From Hungatella sp. UBA3048 (GTDB taxonomy: Bacteria > Bacillota > Clostridia > Lachnospirales > Lachnospiraceae), in contig DFCS01000041.1 in assembly GCA_002367105.1 (NCBI GenBank), positions 1 through 6,473 on the forward strand: DNA of 6,473 nt, written 5' to 3'. Position numbers and translations under genes: made by a program. Below are positions 1-6,041 of the stretch, piece after piece. A model generated the notes under the pieces. The model saw only the letters and a program-made list of their open reading frames with translations. It searched no databases and was not told where the DNA came from. Position 1 is the stretch's first letter, and each line of letters starts with the position of its first letter.

Positions 1-7
1 TAGCCAT
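1..7 (-). CDS. 5' end of a further gene (partial, start codon only)
   Basis: ATG GCT A on the minus strand, preceded by GGAGG at a 9-nt spacing and following the previous stop closely. Only Met-Ala can be read, so the product cannot be named. It indicates that the operon continues leftwards. Confidence 0.55.
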
Positions 8-16
8 ACCTCAATA

Positions 17-21
17 CCTCC
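17..21 (-). promoter_or_regulatory. Ribosome binding site for the gene leaving the window at the left
   Basis: GGAGG on the minus strand begins 4 nt after the TAG stop (28-26) of the 72-aa gene and is 9 nt from ATG 7-5. Confidence 0.65.
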
Positions 22-25
22 AATC

Positions 26-244
26 CTAATTCTCCGGCCTTTTTAGTCTCCATTTTGACCATCTTCGTTCATTGTGCCAATCAGGATTGTTTCCATTCCA
101 TGAAGCAAATACTTTCCCATTAACCGTATCAATTTCTTTGATGTACACAGGCCATATTTTCCATTTACCATGAAACGTATCCATTCCGGTAGCACGTTTG
201 ACTTCAAATACCGCCATTCCTGGTTTTAATTTATCTAACACCAT
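26..244 (-). CDS. Small Trp-rich phage hypothetical protein, 72 aa
   Basis: The protein begins MVLDKLKPGMAVFEVKRATG, a 'KPGMxV' beta-entry like that of small SH3/KOW-type barrels. It continues with WPVYIKEIDTVNGKVFASWN (31-50), where two strands flank a tight turn. It then ends in WHNERRWSKWRLKRP (56-70), a basic, Trp-rich tail. Six Trp in 72 residues is striking. I recall similar short proteins in Lachnospiraceae phages, all of unknown function; RNA or protein binding is a guess. I choose ATG 244 with the purine-rich GAGAG 6 nt upstream. A GTG at 277 would add eleven residues (PAPEGEREID) but lies within the hairpin and has no ribosome-binding site, so it seems unlikely. Confidence 0.7.
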   Translation of the reverse strand: MVLDKLKPGMAVFEVKRATGMDTFHGKWKIWPVYIKEIDTVNGKVFASWNGNNPDWHNERRWSKWRLKRPEN

Positions 245-260
245 ATCAATCTCTCTTTCT

Positions 261-296
261 CCCTCCGGCGCCGGCACTGCCAGTCAGGCCGGAAGG
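261..296. other. Strong GC-rich hairpin upstream of the last small gene
   Basis: In the minus-strand transcript CCUUCCGGC (296-288) pairs with GCCGGAGGG (269-261), giving 9 bp with one G-U. An inner 5-bp stem CUGGC/GCCGG sits around an AGU loop. The 3' arm contains GGAGGG, a potential Shine-Dalgarno sequence 16 nt from the ATG at 244. No U-run follows, so it is not an intrinsic terminator. It may modulate translation of the downstream small gene or be an mRNA end or processing point. Confidence 0.55.
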
Positions 297-332
297 ATAT
301 GCAATACCGAACGAGCCGGATTCATTATCTGG

Positions 333-680
333 CTAATTTATGAGAATTACTTTTACTTTTCTTAACTGCTCCAAGGTATAATTCTTGACCTTGTACCGCG
401 TCAAAGAACTGATCCAAATTTGAAGCTTAATAAATTCTATGTAGTTGTTAGCTTCTGCTTTAGTTGAACATAGGAATGATCTTTCACCATAATCAATACT
501 TTCAACCAATCCGAAATGAAACCATTCCTCTGATGCATACCTATTTCCATTGTCAACAGTAACATATTTGCGTCCTACCGATAATACATTTTCTTCTCTG
601 ATCTCAGGCTCAGTGTTACTACCTTCATGCATATTGAGTATAAAAACTCTCTGGCCTATATCAAATTCTTTCACTGTCAC
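333..680 (-). CDS. Small phage protein, putative SH3/KOW-like beta-barrel, 115 aa
   Basis: From GTG at 680 the protein reads MTVKEFDIGQRVFILN. A 'FDIGQRVF' strand-turn entry (6-13), then VLSVGRKYVTVDN (32-44) and YASEEWFHFGLVES (48-61), look like a small beta-barrel of the kind seen in many Clostridia phage proteins. The C-terminal half (72-115) is helical: TKAEANNYIEFIKLQIWISS, then YTLEQLRKVKVIL. Its function is unknown; nucleic-acid or protein binding is plausible for such barrels. It is separated by 5 nt from the ASCH stop and uses that gene's AGGAGG. The longer reading from GTG 707 would add nine residues and overlap the ASCH gene by 22 nt; I consider it less likely. Confidence 0.75.
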   Translation of the reverse strand: MTVKEFDIGQRVFILNMHEGSNTEPEIREENVLSVGRKYVTVDNGNRYASEEWFHFGLVESIDYGERSFLCSTKAEANNYIEFIKLQIWISSLTRYKVKNYTLEQLRKVKVILIN

Positions 681-685
681 CTTTT

Positions 686-1267
686 TTACCTCCTGGGCTT
701 CTCGCACCGTTCAAATTCTATTACCCATACCCACGGATCTGCGTCCCAACCATAGCGGTCAAGGTTAGCCTTTTTGATGGTGCTATCCCAAATATAAAAG
801 AAACCATTTGCAGTGCTGCTATAATCATGCGTACCCTCAAGTTCAGCTTGTTCATCTGTAATATCCTGTAACCTTTCCACCCGTACATCTATCACCTTTA
901 ACCAAATACGGGCGGCTTCCTTCGGCATATGGATTGATGGGATCCATTTTCCTATATCACTTGCAAAATCAGCGTCACAACTTGCCCTATACACATACTC
1001 TTTATCACTGTAAGGATTTATACATTGCCACGTTTCTCGAACATAGAGGATATCTCCTGGCTGATATGGTGGAATCATATAGCAATCTTTTCCACCTCGA
1101 TTCATAACCTTAAATGCGATTTCATTTCGGTTTATAATATCTCGCTGTTTTCCGTGCACATAGATGGCTTCAGGCTGCGGCTTTACTACTCGCCTTGTCA
1201 CCCTTTTCCTTCCGTCCAGTATTGCCTGGACCATATCTGTATTAAATAAAATTGGCTTTACGCTCAT
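686..1267 (-). CDS. ASCH domain (PUA-like) phage protein
   Basis: The opening KPILFNTDMVQAILDGRKRV with TRRV following (4-27) contains the ASCH signature GxKxxTxR (G19, K21, T24, R26 region). It is followed by PYQPGDILYVRETW (67-80), WIPSIHMPKEAARIWLKV (108-125), DITDEQAELEG (135-145) and the closing strands WVWVIEFE (179-186), all in the order expected for phage ASCH proteins. The fold is related to PUA and YTH domains and is thought to bind RNA or modified bases; the exact ligand in phages is not established. Length (193 aa) is normal. ATG overlaps the previous stop (ATGA) and has AAGGTG 8 nt upstream. Its last two Arg codons, AGG AGG, form the ribosome-binding site of the next gene, so the two are coupled. 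Confidence 0.85.
   Translation of the reverse strand: MSVKPILFNTDMVQAILDGRKRVTRRVVKPQPEAIYVHGKQRDIINRNEIAFKVMNRGGKDCYMIPPYQPGDILYVRETWQCINPYSDKEYVYRASCDADFASDIGKWIPSIHMPKEAARIWLKVIDVRVERLQDITDEQAELEGTHDYSSTANGFFYIWDSTIKKANLDRYGWDADPWVWVIEFERCEKPRR
689..694 (-). promoter_or_regulatory. Ribosome binding site deciding the GTG start at 680
   Basis: AGGAGG, the final two Arg codons of the ASCH gene, lies 8 nt before GTG 680-678. A more upstream GTG (707) would place this site inside the reading frame and has no site of its own. Confidence 0.75.
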
Positions 1268-1872
1268 ATCGCTTTCACCTTTTCCTCATTGAGCTGCTTA
1301 TAAGCTAATTTCAAACCAACGACCCAGCCTAATGCCTGCCAGCTATATTCTTTTCCAACAGAATAAATCCATTCAAAGCAGTCCTGGTCATATTCCGAGA
1401 TTTTGTCGTAATAATCACTGTTCAGAATTGCTGCCCATTGGGATTCAGAGTTACATTCCTCCCTGATGGAAGCATACAATTCTTCTTTCAGTTCTTTGAA
1501 TTCTTCCACCTCCTCATTGGTATCAAATTCATAATCTTTAAAGATGCTTTCCAATTTCTGAATAGCTTTTTCGCTATTAAAGTCATAAGCGTCTCTATCC
1601 GCTCTCAATTTTCCAAACAGATATGGTATTGAATATTCCTCTGCCAGAGACTTCAACTTTGCCTTTTCAGTAAGACAGAACACTGCCTCCCCTATATCAC
1701 CAGTGATGATAAGATAATTCCGGTCAAGAATATATCTGACTGCATATACGCTTGTTCCTGGCTTCCTGAAATTAAGTACAGCCGTGCTATCGCTTAATTG
1801 TTCAAAAGAAGTTACGTGTTCAGGAAACCACTCTGTTTCAATTTCTCGCATTTTTTCTTCTAAAGTTTGCAT
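1264..1872 (-). CDS. Conserved phage hypothetical protein, acidic, 202 aa
   Basis: No enzymatic motif is recognised. Residues 32-90 form a block with the pattern FRKPGTSVYAVRYILD (35-50), LIITGDIGEAVF (54-65) and YLFGKLRADRDAYDF (84-98). I recall this block from hypothetical proteins in phages of quite different hosts. It is probably a small alpha/beta domain with a conserved GDxGxA loop. Residues 100-140 are very acidic and likely helical. The C-terminus, CFEWIYSVGKEYSWQALGWV (165-184) followed by GLKLAYKQL, is also typical of that group. ATG is fixed by GAGGAG 8 nt upstream. It sits 14 nt after the primase-helicase stop and overlaps the ASCH gene by 4 nt (ATGA), so it belongs to the same transcription unit. 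Its function is unknown; the acidic character would suit a protein-binding or inhibitor role, but this is speculation. Confidence 0.8.
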   Translation of the reverse strand: MQTLEEKMREIETEWFPEHVTSFEQLSDSTAVLNFRKPGTSVYAVRYILDRNYLIITGDIGEAVFCLTEKAKLKSLAEEYSIPYLFGKLRADRDAYDFNSEKAIQKLESIFKDYEFDTNEEVEEFKELKEELYASIREECNSESQWAAILNSDYYDKISEYDQDCFEWIYSVGKEYSWQALGWVVGLKLAYKQLNEEKVKAI

Positions 1873-1880
1873 TCTATATT

Positions 1881-1886
1881 CTCCTC
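1881..1886 (-). promoter_or_regulatory. Ribosome binding site for the 202-aa protein
   Basis: GAGGAG lies directly after the base of the primase-helicase TGA stop and 8 nt before ATG 1872-1870, fixing that start. Confidence 0.75.
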
Positions 1887-3926
1887 TCAGTCAAAAGGTA
1901 TCTCACCCTGCTCTACATTCAGGAATCCATCATCAGATTTATTCCAGCCATAGATTTTATTTTCGGCCAGATAATTTTTCAACCGCTTGGTTTCCTGCTC
2001 GTAATAAAGTGGTATGAAATAATCCTGGGTTCCACCGTCCCGGTCCTTTGCAATCTCCATTACGTTTGTCGCATTGTAGATCGGATTGTCATCTTTCCAG
2101 TCAAACATCATCTTGCTAAGCCGCTTAAAATCATTGTTTACCCTATGTACGATAAGGGCATTATCTACAGCATTTCTTAAATCAGCCGTTCCAGAAATAT
2201 CATCTAACCTGAGGAATCCCATTGCTTTCCTCGGATGCGCTATGAACAAGATATGGACATTATGCTTTTTTGCAATACGCTGTAAATCCCATACAAAGGC
2301 TGTTTGTGCATTGAACTTGTCACTTGAAAGGCAATAAATATTAAAAGCCATTAGATTATCCAAAATTAGCAAATCTAACTTATTTTCCTCAATAGACTTC
2401 TCAAACTGTTCCGCTATTGCCTGATAATCATTGCCATATTCGTTGTTGTACAAGAAAAAATGCCGTCCCAACCAATCTGCAATTTGTTCTTTGTATTTTC
2501 GGGGGACATTGTAATATCCCTCAAATTGTGTTGGCTCTGTATACCCCTTTCCTGCGGCCTGTAAATCCATCCATCTCATGAAATTTTTTGGTGCTAATTC
2601 TCCTGAAAAAACAGCTACATTATTTCCCGTATTCACACCATCAAGAACTATTTCAGAAATCACCGAACTTTTACCAGCGGCGCTTAATCCAGACATTACA
2701 GTTACATAGCCTTTTTTTAATCCTCTCAATTTCTTATCAATGTCTGCAATTCCACTTTTCACGAATCTTTCTTCCGGCACCTGAAGGTCCAAAATATTTC
2801 TTGCTGTGAAAAACACTGGATTACCTTGAACAGGAACAATGCTCTGTATTGGCCGTTGCTGCACCGGTAACCGTGAATAAATCTTGCGTTCATATTCCTG
2901 CTGCCGCTTTTCATAAGCGTCTGGCTCAAAAAGCTTTCTCACATCTTGCCAGGTCTTATCCGAACATGAATTGTGAAAGCAATGGAATCCAATACCGCCG
3001 GACCGGGCCTGGAAGATACAAGCATCTTTGCCCTTGTGATTGCTATCAAATGGACACTCGTCCAGAATGAATTTAGTTCCATCACTGTATGCCGCTTTTC
3101 TGTACCGGATATTGTATCGTTGTAGCCATTCCTCTAAGTCGAAATCCTTTGGATTATAATTGTTATATTTCTGAGGCTTCTCCTGCTTATCCGGAATCAT
3201 TGCCGTTAGCTTTTCCAGATAAATCTTATCTGTTGGCACTGGATTCCCATCAGAAAGCAGATGGCTAAGTCTGTGAGGATTCTGCTCCGTATTACTGCCC
3301 TTTCTGGCCATGGTCCCATACAGTTTACAAATACGGGAGGGATTAAAGTTTGTTGTATCAATTTTCAGTTCGTCATCACTGAAAAACATATCCAGGGCCG
3401 CTAAAGACTTTTTGATCAGGGCCTTGTTATCCTCGTTATTGGCGATCTGAATCCGATATAGCAGATGAATCCCGTTACCACTCAAAGCCGTTACTGGATC
3501 ATTAAATCCAAGATTCTTCAAGAATACATAAATCTGATTGCCACGTTCCTTTGCTTTCCGCAGCTGTTCTTCGGAGCTAGAAACTCCGGCCGGCCGTTGC
3601 GGATCCACATCTATGAAAAGCCATTTATACCCCACAACATCATTGTCATTAGTCGTATTCTTTGCATTCATGACGAACTTTTCCCGCTGCTCCCGTGAAT
3701 AACAATCTTCTTTCACCCGACCTAGGGTTATGTAAATATTGCTGTCTGTAGAATTTAATCTGCAAAGCTGATCAATTAAGGTTTCAGGGGATTTGAAATA
3801 TCCGCTGTAAACTTTTCGGCCATTTGCTTCAAGACACCGAACTTCAAACAATTCTCCATCAGGCTTTATCGTATTAATTGTTTTTCGGATTTCATCAGGG
3901 TCAAACAACTTCTGTCCTACTGCCAT
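1887..3926 (-). CDS. Primase-helicase fusion protein (AEP-type primase plus DnaB-type helicase)
   Basis: At 679 aa this is the core replication enzyme. The N-terminal third shows archaeo-eukaryotic primase motifs: WLFIDVDP (102-109, metal ligands D106 and D108), SGNGIHLLY (149-157, catalytic H154) and IDTTNFNPSRICKLYGT (189-205, D190 and R198). A zinc-knuckle-like segment follows, with C291, H297, C303, H315/C316, H318 and C321. The C-terminal half is a RecA/DnaB-like ATPase: Walker A GLSAAGKS (413-420), SGE (441-443), Walker B LLILDN (519-524) and IAHPRK (562-567); then ISGTADLRNAVDNALIVHR (577-595) and MEIAKDRDGG (623-632). It should unwind the fork and make primers on the lagging strand. 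The protein ends in GEIPFD, like an SSB tail. ATG is chosen with GGTGGAG just upstream; it overlaps the organizer gene by 10 nt. Domain calls are motif-based; whether the primase is active is untested. Confidence 0.85.
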   Translation of the reverse strand: MAVGQKLFDPDEIRKTINTIKPDGELFEVRCLEANGRKVYSGYFKSPETLIDQLCRLNSTDSNIYITLGRVKEDCYSREQREKFVMNAKNTTNDNDVVGYKWLFIDVDPQRPAGVSSSEEQLRKAKERGNQIYVFLKNLGFNDPVTALSGNGIHLLYRIQIANNEDNKALIKKSLAALDMFFSDDELKIDTTNFNPSRICKLYGTMARKGSNTEQNPHRLSHLLSDGNPVPTDKIYLEKLTAMIPDKQEKPQKYNNYNPKDFDLEEWLQRYNIRYRKAAYSDGTKFILDECPFDSNHKGKDACIFQARSGGIGFHCFHNSCSDKTWQDVRKLFEPDAYEKRQQEYERKIYSRLPVQQRPIQSIVPVQGNPVFFTARNILDLQVPEERFVKSGIADIDKKLRGLKKGYVTVMSGLSAAGKSSVISEIVLDGVNTGNNVAVFSGELAPKNFMRWMDLQAAGKGYTEPTQFEGYYNVPRKYKEQIADWLGRHFFLYNNEYGNDYQAIAEQFEKSIEENKLDLLILDNLMAFNIYCLSSDKFNAQTAFVWDLQRIAKKHNVHILFIAHPRKAMGFLRLDDISGTADLRNAVDNALIVHRVNNDFKRLSKMMFDWKDDNPIYNATNVMEIAKDRDGGTQDYFIPLYYEQETKRLKNYLAENKIYGWNKSDDGFLNVEQGEIPFD

Positions 3927-4747
3927 ATTTCTCCACCATTATCATGAGATTTTTGATCTTTCGGCTCTGGACTTTCCGATTTGTCCTCAAGATAATTACC
4001 ATCAAGTACTTTTGGGAAATTATTCGGCCTTACAAACCAATCAAAAGTGACGGTCCAGCCTCCTTTGCTTTGCCCAAGAAGAAATGGGCTATAGCGAATA
4101 TTCTCAATTGCTCTCAGTACTTCATCAATACCATAATCTCTGATCCGAACCTTTAACCAATCGTAACGCTGAGAACCTGAGACAAGTTTGGTAAGACGGC
4201 TCAATCCAGGTAAAGAGTTCCAAGCGTCAGTAACACGTTGCACGTCAGTGCTGCGAACAGTATCGTTAGATACTGTATTACTATTCTTTTCTTCTCTATT
4301 CTTCTCTACTCTATTCTTCTCTGCGTCTCCGAGTGGTATACCATGGTTAATAACAGGTTTCGTTGTGGTATCATTATGGTTACAATCTGGTACACCAGAT
4401 TCTTCTTTTAGACAATAAGAACCATTTTCTTTTACATCAAGCATAGAAAACTCTTCGCTGTATAACGTTTCTGAATAGCGGTCCTTACGAAGATAATTAT
4501 TAATTCTCCAATGCTTAATTACGCAAATACCATCAGGAAATTGAATAATAAAGCGTTTCATTAAGAGCAAATCATAATCATTTTGTGTAGCACTTATATT
4601 TCTCATGATCTTTTTAGCATTATTTAAAAAGCCATCATCATCTGCTCTCATTGATAAATGAAAGTATAATGCCTGCGTTGATAAAGGCATATCCAAAAAA
4701 GCATCACTATCGATAATCTTCATTGAAAACATTCTTTTCTCAGCCAA
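3917..4747 (-). CDS. Phage replisome organizer / replication initiation protein
   Basis: The first ~105 residues match my recollection of the phage replisome organizer N-terminal domain (winged-helix type): MAEKRMFSMKIIDSDAFLDM (1-20), ALYFHLSMRADDDGF (26-40), KRFIIQF (64-70), and VIKHWRINNYLRKDRY (76-91). This domain is expected to bind the phage origin. Residues 110-170 form a low-complexity linker. From about 171 a second domain (VTDAWNSLPGL, then YGIDEVLRAIENI at 205-217 and GGWTVTFDWFVRPNNFPKVL at 229-248) is the usual C-terminal part of these proteins, likely contacting helicase or DNA. The start is TTG at 4747, inside the end of the previous gene, with GGGGTG 5 nt upstream; it gives the conserved MAEKRMF opening. 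It overlaps the primase-helicase gene by 10 nt, and the pair presumably acts together in initiation. No separate DnaC-like loader is seen in the window. Confidence 0.85.
   Translation of the reverse strand: MAEKRMFSMKIIDSDAFLDMPLSTQALYFHLSMRADDDGFLNNAKKIMRNISATQNDYDLLLMKRFIIQFPDGICVIKHWRINNYLRKDRYSETLYSEEFSMLDVKENGSYCLKEESGVPDCNHNDTTTKPVINHGIPLGDAEKNRVEKNREEKNSNTVSNDTVRSTDVQRVTDAWNSLPGLSRLTKLVSGSQRYDWLKVRIRDYGIDEVLRAIENIRYSPFLLGQSKGGWTVTFDWFVRPNNFPKVLDGNYLEDKSESPEPKDQKSHDNGGEIWQ
4277..4321 (-). repeat. 15-nt tandem repeat in the replisome organizer linker
   Basis: Three 15-nt units, close to GAGAAGAATAGAGTA on the minus strand, encode EKNRV, EKNRE and EKNSN (residues 143-157). The run is almost pure purine on the minus strand. 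Short Lys/Glu/Asn/Arg repeats are common in the linkers of this phage protein family, and unit number is likely to vary by slippage. Confidence 0.8.
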
Positions 4748-5234
4748 AATTACACCCCATCTCTATTAATTTTTCTGTCTTTCTTCTTGCCCGATACGCC
4801 CTGCGTTTTCGATTTATTTCTTCTTTATTTTCAGCATATTTTATTCGCATATCTTCCAAAATCAAATCACGATCTTCATGATACTTTTCTCTCTGTTTCA
4901 TAAGTATTTCATTACGATTCGCATAGTAATATTGCCTGTCTTTTGTTCTTTTAATATCAGCGTATATGGGAGCATAGCTCCGCTGATATTCAGCGTAATA
5001 ATCCTTATGTTTCTTACGGTATTGCTGATTATAAAGACGTATTTCTTCCTGATGTGCCTGCTTATAGTGACGGTTATATTCGTCATATTTCATCCGACCT
5101 ATTAGAATTTTAGCCTGCCTATCAACGATTAAAGCAACATCAATATCGTCCTGGCCAATTAAATCATTGTGTTTGCATTCTTGGTACGGACAATTCAGCT
5201 GGCACTGAATCGTTGGAATAACCGGACATTCCAT
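4740..5234 (-). CDS. Cys-rich, Tyr/Lys/Arg-rich protein with a 15-residue repeat
   Basis: Function unknown. The N-terminus carries C3, C11, C15, C20 and H22, the core being CQLNCPYQECKH (11-22), a possible small zinc-binding knuckle. A short hydrophobic patch, DVALIVDRQAKILIG, follows at 32-46. Residues 57-146 form six consecutive units of exactly 15 residues, with a partial seventh unit (147-161). The consensus is roughly an aromatic start, N/H/D-R/K-D/E-E-I in the middle and an Arg near the end. It should be a long, strongly basic helix suited to nucleic-acid binding, though this is inference. I prefer ATG at 5234, with GGCGGTG (one mismatch from GGAGGTG) 6 nt upstream. A GTG at 5243 would add three residues but has no good site. 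It overlaps the replisome organizer gene by 8 nt, tying it to the replication operon. Confidence 0.8.
   Translation of the reverse strand: MECPVIPTIQCQLNCPYQECKHNDLIGQDDIDVALIVDRQAKILIGRMKYDEYNRHYKQAHQEEIRLYNQQYRKKHKDYYAEYQRSYAPIYADIKRTKDRQYYYANRNEILMKQREKYHEDRDLILEDMRIKYAENKEEINRKRRAYRARRKTEKLIEMGCNFG
4797..5066 (-). repeat. Six tandem 15-codon protein repeats
   Basis: Codons 57-146 of the gene fall into six gap-free 45-nt units, beginning YKQAHQEEIR, YRKKHKDYYA, YAPIYADIKR, YYYANRNEIL, KYHEDRDLIL and KYAENKEEIN. Units 1, 2, 4, 5 and 6 share the aromatic position(s) near the start and the charged core; unit 3 is most diverged. The DNA copies are too diverged to be a recent tandem duplication. 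Confidence 0.7.
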
Positions 5235-5262
5235 ATAAAACACCGCCCATCAATTTGTTTTT

Positions 5263-5289
5263 CTGACCGGAACCAAAAGTCCCGGCCAG
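5263..5289. other. GC-rich hairpin in the gap after the nuclease gene
   Basis: In the minus-strand transcript CUGGCCGGGAC pairs with GUUCCGGUCAG around a UUUUG loop, giving 11 bp including two G-U pairs. It is followed by AAAAACAAAU, not a U-tract, and the plus strand has no T-run after it either, so it is not a typical intrinsic terminator. It fills the middle of the 72-nt gap between the nuclease and the repeat-protein gene. It could be an mRNA processing or stability element, or a protein-binding site. Confidence 0.55.
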
Positions 5290-5306
5290 TCAATTCAATT
5301 ATTAAC

Positions 5307-6041
5307 CTAGGAGATTCCCAAAAGTTTTAAAATCTTTGATCCGGATTCCCCCGGCTTGCAAAAAAGGAACTTACAACCATACTTTAATTCCATAGTTAGG
5401 CAGGCCTTTGCCAGCCATTCTCCAGTAGCCGCATAAGGATATTTCCTTACTTTCTTATACCGTGGCTTGCCATTTTTCCAGAAACCAATCATTTGATTAC
5501 TGTTAACCAGAGTATCAAGCCTGGGATTATGCCAATGGAATAAATCATCTATGGAAGTAACCTTGTCCTCATTCTCTACCAATATGTAAAGCCGGATACC
5601 GCTGTTCTGCGCTCTTTTAAGTCCTCGGTGGAAGAACCCGTGTCTCTTAACATAAAGTACCTGAAATGAGGCTATTACGCTTTCAGATAAAGCATATTTG
5701 TAGCAAACCTCATTAATATCTTTTTCAGCAAAACGATCTGCATCATCATCACATATCGCATGATATATTTCATCAGCATGATCAAATGAAATTCGCTCAT
5801 TTTTACAGATTTCGTAAACTTTATCTTTCACTTCTTTTTTAGGCATTTGCTTAACCTGGATATCACCGATAAGCTCATTAATATCTTTTTTTGTATCTAT
5901 ACAAACACTCTGATTCGCCGGGAGAGTATAATCCCCACAATATAAAGCAGTTCGATTATAATGAACTCCTACATGTCGGAAATACTCATGCTTAGCTTCA
6001 TGTTTTTTCTCTTGCTGTCTGGTATCTTCCAAAATCAGCAA
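5307..6041 (-). CDS. ERCC4/XPF-type phage nuclease with large insertion
   Basis: Likely a structure-specific DNA endonuclease of the ERCC4 (XPF/Mus81) fold. The N-terminus gives the expected first strand and motif ILEDTR (3-8), then CGDYTLP (35-41) and IDTKKD (48-53), matching the family pattern DxR, GDY and E/D-x-K. The usual ERK core is changed to DTK, and the Asp expected four residues later is Asn55. Residues 62-128 interrupt the region where simple family members go straight to the next helix. The fold seems to resume at YVKRHGFFHRGLKRAQ (129-144) and the strand RLYILVEN (149-156). The C-terminal stretch from about 204 (ATGEWLAKACLTM, then YGCKFLFC) resembles the end of phage ERCC4 proteins. 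The start is TTG with a very strong Shine-Dalgarno site. Its probable job is cutting branched or flap DNA during phage replication or recombination; DNA substrate and activity are inferred. Confidence 0.75.
   Translation of the reverse strand: MLILEDTRQQEKKHEAKHEYFRHVGVHYNRTALYCGDYTLPANQSVCIDTKKDINELIGDIQVKQMPKKEVKDKVYEICKNERISFDHADEIYHAICDDDADRFAEKDINEVCYKYALSESVIASFQVLYVKRHGFFHRGLKRAQNSGIRLYILVENEDKVTSIDDLFHWHNPRLDTLVNSNQMIGFWKNGKPRYKKVRKYPYAATGEWLAKACLTMELKYGCKFLFCKPGESGSKILKLLGIS

Noticed and set aside
286..325. Thirteen-codon frame MNPARSVLHILPA in the gap at the left
   Set aside because: There is no ribosome-binding site before its ATG, it is very short, and it runs into the hairpin.
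681..707. Upstream GTG start for the 115-aa protein
   Set aside because: It would overlap the ASCH gene and waste the well-placed AGGAGG; GTG 680 fits better.
4277..4321. Possible CRISPR-like or origin iteron repeat
   Set aside because: The units are contiguous, in frame and encode a 5-residue linker repeat; there are no spacers. An iteron role within the initiator gene is conceivable but nothing else supports it.
4898..5086. A 62-codon minus-strand frame inside the repeat-protein gene
   Set aside because: It overlaps the longer repeat-bearing frame completely, has no ribosome-binding site, and shows no motif.
5263..5289. Intrinsic terminator after the nuclease gene
   Set aside because: The stem is good but neither strand has a T-run after it, and the same-strand genes continue directly.
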